From Sipunculus nudus (Eukaryota; Annelida; Sipuncula; Golfingiida; Sipunculidae), in assembly GCA_026874595.1 (NCBI GenBank), contig CM049308.1, positions 24,456,367-24,520,366 of the forward strand: a stretch of DNA of 64,000 nucleotides, given 5' to 3'. A program made the translations under genes and the position numbers. Below the pieces are notes generated by a model. The model searched no databases and was not told where the DNA came from. It saw only the letters and a program-made list of their open reading frames with translations. Of this stretch, positions 1 to 13,107 are shown one piece after another (the first letter of the stretch is position 1; every line of letters begins with the position of its first letter).

Positions 1-183
1 CAATCTTCAAAAAAGTTACAGACAGTGGAACTCCAATTATTTTCTAATAAAGCATAATCCCATAAAAATATTTGCTTACATAATCTATTGTCATCCATTT
101 TGACAATCCTATTCCATAATCTCACCATATTCATTATAAACCGGTATTAACAGATTACCCCACCTACATCTCACAAATAATGT

Positions 184-500
184 ACGTATATGAATGTTAT
201 AAAACACATGAGGTAGACCTACCGCAGATAATACCTTGCGGTTCAAGGTGAAGGTCACCAGTTTAAAACTCCGAAACTGGTTGAAAGAATCGATAAATTT
301 ATAAGATGTGCATGTATGCTTAATTTAGGATGAATGTAAGAAATAGATGTGAACTTTGTTGCGGCTATTTTTTTGGTAACAACAACACAAATAAACGTAT
401 ATGAATGTTATAAAACACACGAGGTAGACTTACCGCAGATAATACCTTGCGGTTCAAGGTGAAGGTCACCAGTTTAAAACTCCGAAACTGGTTGAAAGAA
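184..500. repeat. 106-bp direct repeat pair with 105-bp spacer (A-B-A')
   Basis: Positions 184-289 and 395-500 are the same 106-bp sequence with two substitutions visible, separated by a 105-bp spacer. Both copies contain a GGTGAAGGTCACCAG palindromic stretch. Part of the spacer and the start of the second copy recur in inverted orientation at 4064-4208. Confidence 0.9.
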
Positions 501-1045
501 GTTGTGTATTAAATATGAATACAAAACATGGACTACATGTAGCAGAAGTTTTGGGTTGCAAGTCTATATTTTGGAAGATTTGGCGTCGAATATCAAGATC
601 AAGTTCATTCGTTTTGAACTTGCCGTATCTGAAAATTTTATTAAAACAATTTGTGCCTCAAATTTGAGGAGAACACGCAGAATTTCAAAAGTCATGGTGT
701 GTACAATTAATCTTATTTTTTTCGCAGATTTGACCTTGAAGATCAGAGTTAAGGTCATTAGTTTTCAGCTCGTCTGAGACATTCGTTCAAAGAATTTTTT
801 TGTATCAATTTTTATGCAAAACTTCAAACACTGAGAAGTGACTGACTTTAAAGTTGTTAAAAGGTATGTTTTCGCTGTGTAGCACGCAGAATATAGGCCA
901 CTGTGACCTAGTTGTGGGGTTTTAGAAGATTCCTCAGGACCCCTCTGAATGTCGAGTTAGAGTTTTCTAGCTCTGACGGTTGCGACGTACGGTCGGACGG
1001 AAAGACGATTGACAAAGAAGCATGAGTGAAAGTCAGCTGATCAAT
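501..1045 (+). mobile_element. Short copy of the 158-bp-unit element family (pearl/HINE-like)
   Basis: The segment 880-1010 repeats the order found at the right end of the array at 17.9-19.65 kb: AATATAGG then GTGACCTAG, a GACC-CCTCTGAATG block, GAGTTAGAG, TTCTAGCTC, and finally a CGG-ACGG-rich end (about 984-1010). It appears to hold only one or two core units. The architecture (upstream region, about 160-bp core unit, ACGG-type microsatellite) resembles the pearl elements of bivalves, which are non-autonomous Helitron/Helentron relatives; that assignment is inference. Confidence 0.55.
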
Positions 1046-4000
1046 GGAGGTTATTTGACCCGAACACAGGAATCACACATCGGGATTATAGTGTGCATTC
1101 TCGTTAAATGATGTATGGATTTTACACAGTTTGCAAACGCAAGACATCGAAATCTGGTCCAGACTTTGAAATTCAGGCAAAAAGAATTCGCACCAAAAAA
1201 GCGTTCTACCTCTGATCTCAAAATAAATTATTTATATATAAAAACCTCAATGACAAAAATAACAGCGATAGCAAAATTATGATAAAATCATATAAAGCCG
1301 TGATTTTAACAAGCTAAGATTTATCGAAATATAAAAGACTAACGGTCATATAAAAGTGATCATATTTCACCAGCCATTGAAAGTGTTAGTCACTTTATTT
1401 ATAGTGTTAGTCATGTTTTTTTCTAATTCAGATTCAAGAAATTAAAGGATAATTGAATAAATTGAGTTAAATGAAATCTCTGAGTTCGAGGGTGCCGGTA
1501 AAAGATACATGCATGCAGTCATCGCTGAATCTGAGAGAGTGACCTAAGCTTAGAACAAGTTTATAGAAAAAAGGAAAAAAATCGCTCAGGTGGCTAAATA
1601 TCTGTTTGAAAATAGCTGCCTGCTTGACCGATCATATTTTATATTCTTATTACATAACAAGGAAGCCTAACATGGATCCAGTTACAAACTAGAGATTCGG
1701 TTTATATAACGCAAATTCGACTTGATTACCATCATCTACGATATATCAAATATACATTTTTATTTTCAGGTAGACTATATATTTTATGCGGCTCACGACA
1801 AGAGCACCAATAAGCTTTAAAATTATAGCGAATTTACTGCAGAGAGACAAACCAGTATCATTAATTCTAATACAGCACTTATCCGTTATGCATAAAACAC
1901 GTGTGTGCCATTTATAGAAATTAACGATAGCGATTGGGAATATCAGAGAATGAAAATAGCTTAATGCTCTGTCGCGGCTGCTGAAATAAACGTAAAAGCC
2001 ATTTTGACCCAAACATAATCACATTCAATAAAACGCAAGCGGGCTGTCTATCCCTATGAGGAGTGTTTGATGAGTTGATTGAATTGCTGAAACCGAGAAA
2101 ATTAAGAGATATAGCAAGCGCCGTGAAGTGTACATCGCTAGCATTGGATGGCGTGACTAGAGCTAATGATCAGCGAGCGAACTACCGGCAGTCCAAATGG
2201 TGCCTGTCATCGACTGTGCCACGGACAGTGCATTGACACGCTTGACATATCATGGGTAAAAGCAATAAAATATAACGTTACCACCCGTAGGCATCACGTC
2301 AGAAGAGCCTCTTAGAGCAGCGAAGGCACACTCAGCCCACGAGCAGATTCACTTTAGTAATACAACCGCCAAATAAATTTCTCGTCCAAGGTAATATTTC
2401 GCATTTACTGCGAGTCGGTCGTTTCCGGGTGCCTTGTTTTGCGCCAGGATACGACGATTTGATCAAAGAGCCTAGCTAGCTACCGAGCGGCCGACCTATA
2501 CACATCTTAATTAGCGCCGATTGGGTCTTCACAATTTTCATCAAAGCCGAATTACCTGGAAACTTGGTCGTCTCTCGTTGATGATGACATTATCTAAACA
2601 CTCACGCACGCACAAATACAAATTGCCAATTAGACGGTGCAATAGCACCAATATGGTCGGGGAGCGTCTCGCTGGGACAATCTCCGTTTAAAGGCGTACT
2701 TTATGAGATAATGTGATTGTACCCATGCAGTAATTAAGGCGCGATGCGACCGACTTTAGGTAAAAGCCGTTTCGATATTGGCTAATGATGCAGTGGTCCA
2801 AGCGCATCCTTAAAGCCCCAGAACTTATCCAGGACCAAGTCGGCAAGCTTTTGTGAACCCGCAACGCTTCCGCTCAACCAAGCTTTTACCTCGTTTCCTG
2901 CAATTTGCCGTTTTGGAACTACCTGTACGAAACATTCGCACAATAAGAGGCCTGGTATTTTACCTGGACCTGCCTGGCAGACCCAGCGATTTAAAAGTCT
3001 GGCTTTCTATTACGGTGTTATCCCGAGTCTCTAAGGGCTCGCGTGGTTTCAATGGCCGACCTAATTCGCTGATGCGTCTTGATCGCGTTAAAGTAACACT
3101 TTTGTTTGGGGTGATAGGCCTTCTTACTTTGACATGATATGACTTTCATTGTAGCTATGTCATCTTCCTCATACAAGTCGCCTCAATGTCCCGATACCCG
3201 GGCTATGTGGTTAAAAATAAAAGATTGTCAGAAGAAAACTTCTAGGAATCGCGGCCCCGGACGCCTCAGGCCGTACTTTGGGACACGTGTGATGTTTTAG
3301 CCCTAACATAGTGCAGAAGATCATAGCAAACATGCAATGTTCATAATCAATAGCATTTTAACTCTGCTTGAATGATCACACATTCATTCGGTGCTGCAGC
3401 ATTTTTTCCCAGCTTTGCAGAGTACATATTTATGTATAGATACGTCTTCAGAACTGGTCTCTAGATCTACAGTTATTTATTTCATACAATTATTCACAAT
3501 GGTCTAACCTGTAGCGCTCTGCTCCGAGAGCTACTTAAAACTTACATGAGGATTATCCTTAGTAGTGGTTAAGTGCGTACTTTACGTCTTTCAAAATTTA
3601 TAATAATATCTGCTTCTACAGAAGAATTTAATACCTGTGTATATATGTGAGTATATGATATATATTCATGATATGAATTTATAAAAACACATCAACATGG
3701 CTGAATATTTATGCTGATACATTAAGTTGCCCCTTTCTCTGTTTGTGTACATTTGTACTTACGTATATCTGTTTATTATTTTTTTTTCTATCTGGCGTGT
3801 ATGATATGTTTATATGTATGCGTGTAAGCGTGCGTGTGCAAGCTTTATGTGCAAATATATATAGTGATAACATTCTAAAGCAAGCCATATATGTCGTCAC
3901 TGGAATTATGTATGAATCAGCAACTCAGAATTTCAAATTAAACTTTATGGTACAGACAAAATAAGATCCCCAACATGTTTTAATATTTGTATAAACGTGA

Positions 4001-4063
4001 ATAACTTAATTTTAAAAAGCGCTCTATTATCACGTACATTTTAAAACTGAACATATACTTGTG
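1046..4063. other. Intergenic; complex block about 2.03-3.33 kb
   Basis: 1046-2030 is AT-rich with nothing recognisable. About 2030-3330 is a higher-complexity, less AT-rich block without simple repeats; its open frame at 2853-3137 has no domain. By composition it is a candidate conserved non-coding region. 3330-4063 is AT-rich again. Confidence 0.35.
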
Positions 4064-4208
4064 TAAGTCTACCTCATATATTTACTGCATGGCATTCATA
4101 TACATTTATGTTGTTGTTACCAATTAAGAAAATAGCCGCACCTAAGTTCACAACTATTTTCTTCATTCATCCTGAATTAAGCATACATGCACATCTTGTC
4201 AATTTGTC
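4064..4208 (-). repeat. Inverted copy of the 291-432 sequence
   Basis: The reverse complement of 291-432 aligns along this whole segment with scattered substitutions and small indels. Shared landmarks are TAAGTCTACCTC, GTTGTTGTTACCAA, AATAGCCGCA and TTAAGCATACATGCACATCT. The two arms lie about 3.6 kb apart; they may be ends of one insertion or independent copies of a dispersed element. Confidence 0.8.
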
Positions 4209-4499
4209 AAAATAAACCTGTTTGAAATTGTGCAAATAAATAGCGGACTTAAATGTTTTAATAAAACTGATGTTAGAAGGTATATATCAAACAAAATTTG
4301 CTTGTTTTCGTATTTTATAGTTAATTGGTTATTATACTATATGGTTTCACATTTTATATATTTTATACAAATAAAACATTACATACATTGTTTTTCATAA
4401 CATCATTTTCAAAATGTTTAAGGGACATTTTCTTAAGGTATAATGTAATTAATCATGAATGTAATATTATTTTATCTATATCATTATAAGTATTGCTAT

Positions 4500-4585
4500 T
4501 TCTGTAGTTATTTATAATTATTATTATAATAATTATTATTATCATTGTTATTATTATCATTATTATTATTATTATTATTATCTTT
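4500..4585. repeat. (TTA)n-type tract
   Basis: Imperfect ATT/TTA trinucleotide repeats, with a purer core near 4555-4582. Confidence 0.8.
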
Positions 4586-4859
4586 GTTATGTCAAATTAA
4601 TTATATTTATGTTGACTACTTTCCGGATTATTGTTATATTTATTATAATGTTAATATTTGTTTTATCAATTAATTAATTTAATCACTCATTCAAGTTATT
4701 GAAGGTCAGTTTCATCAAGATGATAAGCAGGGCATGCAGTACGTTTGGGCTAGACGTTTACCTTGACTCTCTCCATTGTATTTGCCAATTTTGCAGCCCC
4801 ATTTCTCTTTCTCTGCCAAGAAGTTAGAGTTTCGGTATGTTGACTTTACCCGCAATAAC

Positions 4860-5340
4860 GGTAATAAATCGTTGGCGATTAAACCTGTCGGCATTGAGCT
4901 AGCACAATAAAACCGGTTAATTTCAGACCTGAATGTTTTATAACGTTAATTTGGAGGCCTGGGCATCGACACGAGTTGGTCGCCCGGGCCATCTGTCCAT
5001 AGCTCTGTCTACATTCTAGTGTTTGCCAAACTGTCTCAGAGCGAAGTTTCTGCGTGGAGTCGGCAAGCTTTATTTGCTCGTATCTGCGATAAGGCTTCCG
5101 TAACATATGGCGAGATCTTCCGGCTGCACGTGCAAGCCATTTCCCGCGCGCGGGTAACTGGGATGTCGTCTGCTCTCGCTGCTATGTCGTCTGCTACAAC
5201 TCCCGCCAGCGCGGGAACACGTGCGCTCAGGCGCAAGCGCATTTCTTTCAAAAGCCTATTAAACACTGCCTTGTTTTATCTCGCGCCAAGCTTTATTAGA
5301 GGGCAGTATTTATCTTAGTACCTGATAAGCATTCGCTAAT
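4860..5340. other. GC-richer, CpG-containing intergenic block
   Basis: Contains CCCGCGCGCGGG (palindromic), CCCGCCAGCGCGGG and a repeated GTCGTCTGCT. Frames are open on both strands (+ 5019-5318 and - 5036-5266), as expected from GC-rich DNA; neither translation is recognisable. Possible regulatory element. Confidence 0.3.
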
Positions 5341-5819
5341 TCGCTAGGCGACGTTCGAGATGAAAACAATACCTATTACATAATGTATGAGAGACACTTT
5401 GCAAGTGCTAATTATTTCAAGTATTGAGTTAGTTACATAAGTAGCCAAGGGTATCTTGGCTTGTTCAGTGTAACTGTTAAAAGCCAACTTTACTTGGAGA
5501 GGTTCCGAGAACACTATGACGGTCCTGAGTACGGTTCCGAGAGATTCAGAATAACAAGTGCTTATGTTGAAATTAAACACGGCCCCATTTATTCAATGGT
5601 GTTCATGGTATGAAGATGTAATTTTGGAAAAAAGAACACCTTTGTTTACATTAGTGTATACATGTGGTATATATCGATGTACAGTTAAGAAGCGCCCGTA
5701 TATCAGATATTATATATTTATATAAAAAAAATTATTAACATTTTTCACATTTTTAAAATTGTACATTGTAACTTATAGAATATAATACATTGTTTATGAT
5801 AATAATCATATAATAATGA

Positions 5820-5905
5820 CTTGTAGTAGTAAAAGTAGTAGTAATAGTAGTAGTAGTAGTAGTAGCAGTATATAGTAGTAGAAGTAGTGGTAGTAGTTGC
5901 AGTTA
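5820..5905. repeat. (TAG)n trinucleotide tract
   Basis: Repeated TAG/AGT triplets with interruptions; the purest run is about 5848-5866. Confidence 0.85.
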
Positions 5906-6690
5906 GAGTGCTATCAGTAATATTCAATTATCAATCATTTATTTTTTATATTATGTACAAACATTAAATATTTTGCAGATAACGCATCATAGAATTATTT
6001 ATAATGAATATTATAGAAGTATATATATAATTTTTTACTGTGTTATGTGTGTTATATGTATTCTTTTATACATTAATGTATAAAAAAGCGTTTGAGTTTG
6101 AGACCCTTCTGCTTAAATTTTCCTGTGGTCGCACCGGTAAAAATGCATATATATTATATTATTTTTCTATAACACCTACCCAGTTTATGGTTTTCTGGTG
6201 TCTGTATCTAATTTGTCTTTTTATATCTCATTGTCTTGACAATTATTTATACACGTATTGGTGGTTATCATTACAGTTTGCATTTTTATTAAATGAGGTT
6301 TACCACCACCAATATACAATTATTCACTATGTTAAGAAAAGAACATGCATGTGTGTTTATTTGAAAAATTGCAGAAATTTTAAATATAATTATGTCTTCA
6401 ATATAATTTGATCACAGTTAAAGAAAGTCACTGAAATAAAGAACGGATTTTATGTACTCTGCAGTGATACCGTAGTTTAGATATATAGTGAAAATGTCCA
6501 TATAAATGTATGTCCAGCCGCATTCCACCCCATGCAGATAATTCCAGGCTCCTACCACCTTTTATTATATGTTATTATTATGGTAAACTCATTAGAATTT
6601 ATAGAAAAAATATATTAATAAGTTATATTATATATTATGAAATATCATTAGAATAAGCAAACAAAGGATAAATTTACAATTCATTCATAC

Positions 6691-6694
<4 letters not shown>

Positions 6695-6760
<66 letters not shown>

Positions 6761-6771
6761 TACGTGGTTAA

Positions 6772-6820
<49 letters not shown>

Positions 6821-6847
6821 TACTCATATACATGTATATATATACTC

Positions 6848-6903
<56 letters not shown>
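6695..6903. repeat. Compound (TA)n(CT)n(TA)n microsatellite
   Basis: TA 6695-6722, CT 6723-6757, TA 6775-6818 and TA 6853-6903, with short unique spacers. Confidence 0.95.
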
Positions 6904-6905
<2 letters not shown>

Positions 6906-8060
6906 TTTCAGGTATATCCGAGTAAAATATACTTCGGATTCATATTTATATATGTAACCGATAGTGAGTTTCTTTCATAATCCTTTTAGACAAGTATACA
7001 CAAAATTATAAGAATTAATCATGCCCTACCAAAGTTATTACAATACATGACAGGTAAATTTATAAAACCTCAAGCTTTGGGATAAATATGATTATCTAAA
7101 ATGCCCGACTTGTAAAAATGCCGCCTATGGGGAGTCTTTGATTAAGAAACCCTACACTTTAATATCAGCACAGGATGGCCGGGCCCTAAAAAAAGACCAT
7201 ACATTTATATACATGTGCGCTGGCGCCAGACAGTTCAATAAGACAGCATTTATCTTGAGGCTTTATCGATGTTGAAACAAATATTAGGCGCAGGGCATCG
7301 GATGCCTTCATTGGACGCTCAAGCGTTTCATGATGGCGGTTTTGACAAAATTTATTTACTTTCCGAAACCCTCTTGGAGTTGAAAGCCTTTTTGTGATGA
7401 GGAAGTGCTATACGTGGAGAGACAAGGGACATTTGACAAAGCCTCCGCAGGACCCATCAATCAATCGAGCATGATTAAAACGCTCCACATCTTCCTCTTA
7501 TCTGGAATAACCATTCCTTATCACAATAACATGTAATGCACATCGGGCCGCCAGCCAAATAAATGAATTGACTTACGCACATTTTGATGACAAATAAAAG
7601 AAATGTATATTTGTGGACCACTTGTGAGAGGAGCGACTATGTGATTCCGTGATTTAAAGGTCCGCGCCGGTAAAATAAATGGATACAAGCCGCTAGTCTT
7701 AGATTAGAATCAATGGGACCCTAAATGGGCAGAAGCGATCCCAGGTATAGGGTGACCCGAGTTTTTCCAATGATACATTGCGTGGCATACATTTACATTT
7801 TTCTCTTCGACCGCTTCCACAAGTAAATAGGTTCATTTAGAAGCGACTCAAGGGCCCGGTTTAGATGGGCAACTGAAATCTAAACAAGCATAAAGAAAGG
7901 GGCAACCTCTCTACGTGGCCTAAGTAGCCAGGTCCTCATATTTCGCCGGTGGGCCAGACATGGGAGACACGCATTATGAAAGCTAGCAGATGGGTTTCTT
8001 TGCTTAGTTGTTGAGGCAAATGAACAAATCACACACGTCGAAATATTGCGGAAATGCCAT
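6904..8060. other. Intergenic complex block upstream of the 8.1-kb promoter candidate
   Basis: From about 7.0 kb the sequence is non-repetitive and less AT-rich, without a credible reading frame. It runs into the CCAAT/TATA block at 8137 and may be its upstream regulatory region. Confidence 0.3.
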
Positions 8061-8136
8061 GATAAATAGTGCCATGTAGTCTAACCCAGCAATGGGTTCC
8101 CCTCTCCCCTGGTTGCTGTGGCGAGGCAGGCTCGCC

Positions 8137-8275
8137 ATTGGCTCTATATAACGTAATTGCGGGTCGCACCAAGTGGGATCTTCACTGGGTGTTCAGCTTG
8201 CTCTCGAAGCAGAGAGGTGCCCGCTCCAAGCTAAAGCCCTGCGTAAATTCACTTCAAAGCTTCCACTGAGCTCAG
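8137..8275 (+). promoter_or_regulatory. Candidate promoter plus non-coding first exon with splice donor
   Basis: An inverted CCAAT box (ATTGG, 8137-8141) is immediately followed by TATATAA (8145-8151), predicting transcription from about 8175. The next 100 nt contain no ATG and end in CTCAG|GTAAGA, a strong donor (GT at 8276). A CCAAGTGG close to the predicted start resembles an NK2-factor site. The block is distinctly richer in G+C than flanking DNA. It could be a distant 5' UTR exon of Nkx2.2 or the start of a non-coding RNA; no partner acceptor can be assigned from sequence alone. Confidence 0.4.
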
Positions 8276-9671
8276 GTAAGAGTCTCCGAGCTTACAGCAT
8301 AGGCGTGCATACTCAAAGTAAATACTTGTAAATAGATTCTACTCCACTAAGAGCATTCAATAGATACTTGGTGTTAGAATTATCAGAAGATGCTACGCTC
8401 TGTTTCTGGGAAGCTCTCGCTGGTCTTCTAACACTTGTAGAGTGTCTTCCGGGGACGCAAGAAGACTTAGTTCTAGGAATCTCGTCAACGCTTGCCCCTT
8501 TTTTATTAATGATTGTCTCTCCTTAAAGTAAATGAAAACTGTTTATGAATCGTTGTTACTTTTTGTAAATCAGACTCATTATTTTTATCTTAAATTTTAA
8601 TAGTATTTTACACTTGCTAATAAAAGAAACTGTTAATTTTTAGGAGTTTATTTTTAACGAGTATATAGAACTATATAGGTATATAAATATATATTATTTA
8701 TATATATAAATATTATTTCTATATTTTTTATTATTGCGTCAAATAGAAGAAACTGATTTTAAGATAAAAGAAAACACTTTACATTTTTCATTTTTACTTT
8801 AATTCATATATTTATATACATACAATGTATATTTCTGATCCATTGTACACCGGTGGTTTATGCCCTTACTTAAAAAAAAAGGATAATAATATAAATACTT
8901 ATAATTCATCGAATTCATGAAATATTCTCAATCCTATAATTTGTTCAAATACACGATAACTAATATGAGTTAATCAACAATTTTCTATCGTCCATTGTTA
9001 TATATCTGCTAGAATAATTGCAAGACAAAAAAATATTATTTTTCTGCGGTGGTCTTGCACCGTGTAAATACAAATATGTTCTCTACGAAAATTACAATGG
9101 AAGCGTTACCATGGAAACTTTAATATTGATAATCCGCCATTTTTAATCAGCTTTTAATGTTTATTCCTCTAAAAGTATAGCGGAGAACTCCTAGAATAAT
9201 ACTAACGTCTTACTGCATGTACTCGTAAACCAAGACTTAATCGCGTATTTGTGTATATTCACATACGAATACATAATCAGGTTTATATGGTTATATTATT
9301 ATATGGTTTACGCCCGTTTATCTGTATAACAGCAGTATATGTCTGAAGAAAACCCATTTGTGTATATATTTTATGTAGTTTTTTATTGTGTTTTGATGGG
9401 TACGTTTGCTCCAGTCCAAAAATCGTCTACCCACTACAGCCACAGTTAAATAACTACAGATTTTACTTATAAAGTTTTCCTATAACGCACACACAGACCG
9501 CTCTACGGCAACAACTCATGTTTTTTTTTTCATGTAAACACGATTTATGATTAGCTTAAACTCAACATGCAAAAAATTCATTTGGTGAGTTTTATTCAAT
9601 TTTCAACGCATATAAATACATTGTCACTTCTATAATTCCACCTTTTGTAATCGCACATGCATGACAACAGC

Positions 9672-9676
9672 TATAT

Positions 9677-9728
<52 letters not shown>

Positions 9729-9755
9729 CTTATATACAGGGCGCTGTGATATGCA

Positions 9756-9794
<39 letters not shown>
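9672..9794. repeat. Compound (TA)n(CA)n(TA)n microsatellite
   Basis: TA at 9683-9717, a short CA run, then TA at 9759-9794. Confidence 0.95.
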
Positions 9795-9795
<1 letters not shown>

Positions 9796-12362
9796 TGCAG
9801 CAAGCAATTAGGCACTTATTCTTTAGTTTTTACTCAAAACGCGTAATATCATCAGTTACATGTAGGCAGGCATGTTTATTTTTTTTTAGATAAAAAAAGA
9901 TTAGTGTGTGGATATACTATGACCTTTCTGTTTAATTGTACAATATCCTCAAAGTTTAAAACATGTTTTAATTAAAGGCTACATCAATTTCAATTTAGAA
10001 ATACTGATTATGTTTCTGCACTTTGTGAGGTCTTATTTAAAAAACTTATGGTTATTTGATATTCAATAAAATATTTGAATAAATTTCAAGTAATTATATC
10101 ATTGAAATATATATTATATATTAACTTGAAAGGATTTGTCACAACATACAACAATTATCTGTATAGGTAGTGGATCATTTAACGGTTAATCACATGCAGT
10201 ATACAGACAAATATATCTTTATTTTAGTTTCTAACTCTAAAAAGTAACACTTATACTTGATACGTATAATCAACGTGTGGCAAAGTGGCCAGGGTATATT
10301 TGAAATGCGATCTTAAAGATAAATAACTCCTACATAGGTCTGGATGAAAGCTTGTTATTAAGCAGGTCATATTGACATTAAATTCTATAAGCAATGGTAA
10401 ATCAAGACACAAAAATTTTAGGTAGTACTCAATATATTCAAGATAGTGTAAACAATGTATTTTAATTGTTGAAAGAGTATGGAGAATCATGGAGCAGGGC
10501 AATTTAGGTTGTTTCAGGCTGTTTAAATATCATGAAATGTTTGGAAATTCAAAAGTTTAAGAGGGGAAACTCTTCTTTCATTTCAAGAGCAACAGAATTC
10601 GTCATAATTTTTACGCACAATGTGTAAGACAGATAGCCCCCCCCCCCCCCACACACACACACGTGCACAAACACCACCACAGGGGCCATTTGGTCTTCTG
10701 GCGGGTCTTTTCAGTGGTTAGTGCCCCCTAGGGATTTCTGTAAACGTAGACGGCCCTTTTGCATGACGCGTCAAATTATCGATAATTGCAAGACCGCTGA
10801 TCTAATAATGAAAACAACAGATCTGTATTTCTTCTTGCGTAACTTGCTTCTATAGAGATGGTACGCATATCATTTGATTGGTTTCACTGCCCAGTTTATA
10901 ATTCCCGAAAGACTTGATATGGGACACACAACCAACAAAACACCAAACATCTCAATTTTCTCACCAATCTTGAAATAAAGGTCAAATTTGTACATTTTGA
11001 GTAACCACTCATGCCACTTCATTACACTAATTCCCCGAAATGCCCCCCCCCCCAACAAAAAAAAAATCCCAATTAAGATATTAATATATGAATTCTTAAG
11101 TTGTTTAAGCCGAACAGCCAAAAAAATGCCGACCGGTATGTAATGATTTAGTAATTCGTGATTCATAGTATATCAATTTTTTATTATAATTTTTTTTAGC
11201 TTTAAAATATAATACAAGTTATACTTGTTTTATCACCAAAGCCATATACTAGCGCAACAACAAGTGAAAGAAAAACCTTTGATCTGAATGCTATGCGCTT
11301 TCGCTTGAAAGCGTGAGAAAAGTTCAGCACTATCAACTTTTGTTTACTGGTGGGAAATTCTTCAGGTTCCGCCGCCATGTTTTATGGACGTGGTCAGACC
11401 TGCCGTATCAGGCCGAGTTTGACCTCTCGTGACCTCACGTGTCAGGACGAGACATGTCCGTTATCCAGCCCCCTTCTGGCGTGTTTATTTATCAGATTAT
11501 TAAGCAGGGTGTGATCACCTTAGCAGCCTATATATTATCGTTATTGTGTGCAAAACAAAGTAAACGACTTTCAGTCCGTGCATTAATCAAATAAAAATCA
11601 AAACAGAAGCCCTTATCCGGCTACTTCATATAAGGACACACATTGTTTTGAGTACATGTATTCTGTCATCACGTATATATGTATGTTTAATGATTAATAA
11701 GTGTATATACATAAGTGCACAACCCGGTCAAATATACATAAGATGCACCTAAGTGACTTTACGTCAATAAAAATAGACAAAAGGATTGTCTCTCATGAAA
11801 ATACAAAATTCACTCATGTTAATGAGTGTAAGTAAATGTTGTGGTAAGCTCTCGGAAGTCGCGGTCGTGACTCTCTTAACAGTTGCGGGTTAGTATTTTT
11901 ATCAGCCTCTATAGATATCTCCCGCTCCAGTTCTTTTTGTTTTCACCAAATCAGTCGTGAATATTTCCCAGCATGGGGATTTTTCCTTCACCTGAAACAC
12001 ATAATCCATCCAACATAAAAGCTAACCGCGTGCGATTAAAAAAAGAAGATATGTAGCCATATTTTTCTGTCTACTATGATACATGCTTATATATACTCAA
12101 TCTTCATGCCAATGGCTTCAGCCTGTAAAAGAGTATTCCTTATACTAGTGTTCTGCTTGCTGCTGTTTATATTTTTGTTTATTTTTATTTAAATCTGCAA
12201 TTAAATAAACTCGATTTTTAATTGTTTATATAAATACTTATATATATATATATTAAAAGTGTATATATGTATACTAATGTAGATATAAATCGACTGAACT
12301 CGACACAACCAGGTTTACTGTATCAACTCAATTTCAATGATATATATTATATCAATTTCAAT

Positions 12363-12365
<3 letters not shown>

Positions 12366-12411
<46 letters not shown>
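12366..12411. repeat. (TA)n microsatellite
   Basis: Pure TA run of about 46 bp. Confidence 0.95.
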
Positions 12412-12415
<4 letters not shown>

Positions 12416-12649
12416 TCCATGTCAAACTAGCTTGTGTCAAACCATGAAAAAGTCGAAGCTTTATTGTAATTACCATCCGAGTTCGAGTCCAAAATATTGA
12501 GCTATTAATATTAAAGAAATTTTAAACTGGATATTTGATATTTTCATATGTATTATTTTGTTAGTTTACAAAGTTAAACTATTTATAGTATAAAAGTCTT
12601 TTTTGTGTAACATACATACTATAAGCAGTTTGAATTTGACGACCACATT

Positions 12650-12680
12650 AAAAAAGAAAAAAAAAAAAAACAGAAAACAT

Positions 12681-12717
<37 letters not shown>
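12650..12717. repeat. A-tract and (CT)n microsatellite
   Basis: A-rich run followed by pure CT at 12683-12717. Confidence 0.95.
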
Positions 12718-12721
<4 letters not shown>

Positions 12722-13052
12722 TTTAGCATTATTTACACTTTCTCATTGTTAAAGTTATAAATGACAGTTTTAATACCGGGAATTACGCGCGCATGCTTCA
12801 TGTACAAAGAACGTTTCCTTGGTCACGCCGATCAAGTATGGGGACATGTTATTGTCGCTTACGACAATGCACAGCCGATAGAGAACGTGACGTCAAGGGA
12901 TGTTGAAGCACGTACTGATTCGACCCAAGTTCATGACAAATTGCGGGAAAACCGAGTTAACGTGCGACCTGGCTTTTGTTGTTTATATGTATGCTTGGTT
13001 TTACCACGGGAAAAGCGAAAAAAAATGTGATTATATACACGAGATGGGAATA

Positions 13053-13055
<3 letters not shown>

Positions 13056-13104
<49 letters not shown>
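13056..13104. repeat. (CT)n microsatellite
   Basis: Pure CT run of about 49 bp, about 350 bp from the one at 12.68 kb. Confidence 0.95.

Positions 13105-13107
<3 letters not shown>

Noticed and set aside
5019-5318. Overlapping 99- and 76-codon frames on both strands
   Set aside because: Mirror-open frames expected in a GC/CpG-rich block; no recognisable motifs.
6040-6411. 123-codon + strand frame in AT-rich DNA, aromatic/hydrophobic
   Set aside because: Unusually long for the composition, but the translation is low-complexity Tyr/Phe/Leu/Ile with no family motif, splice context or promoter.
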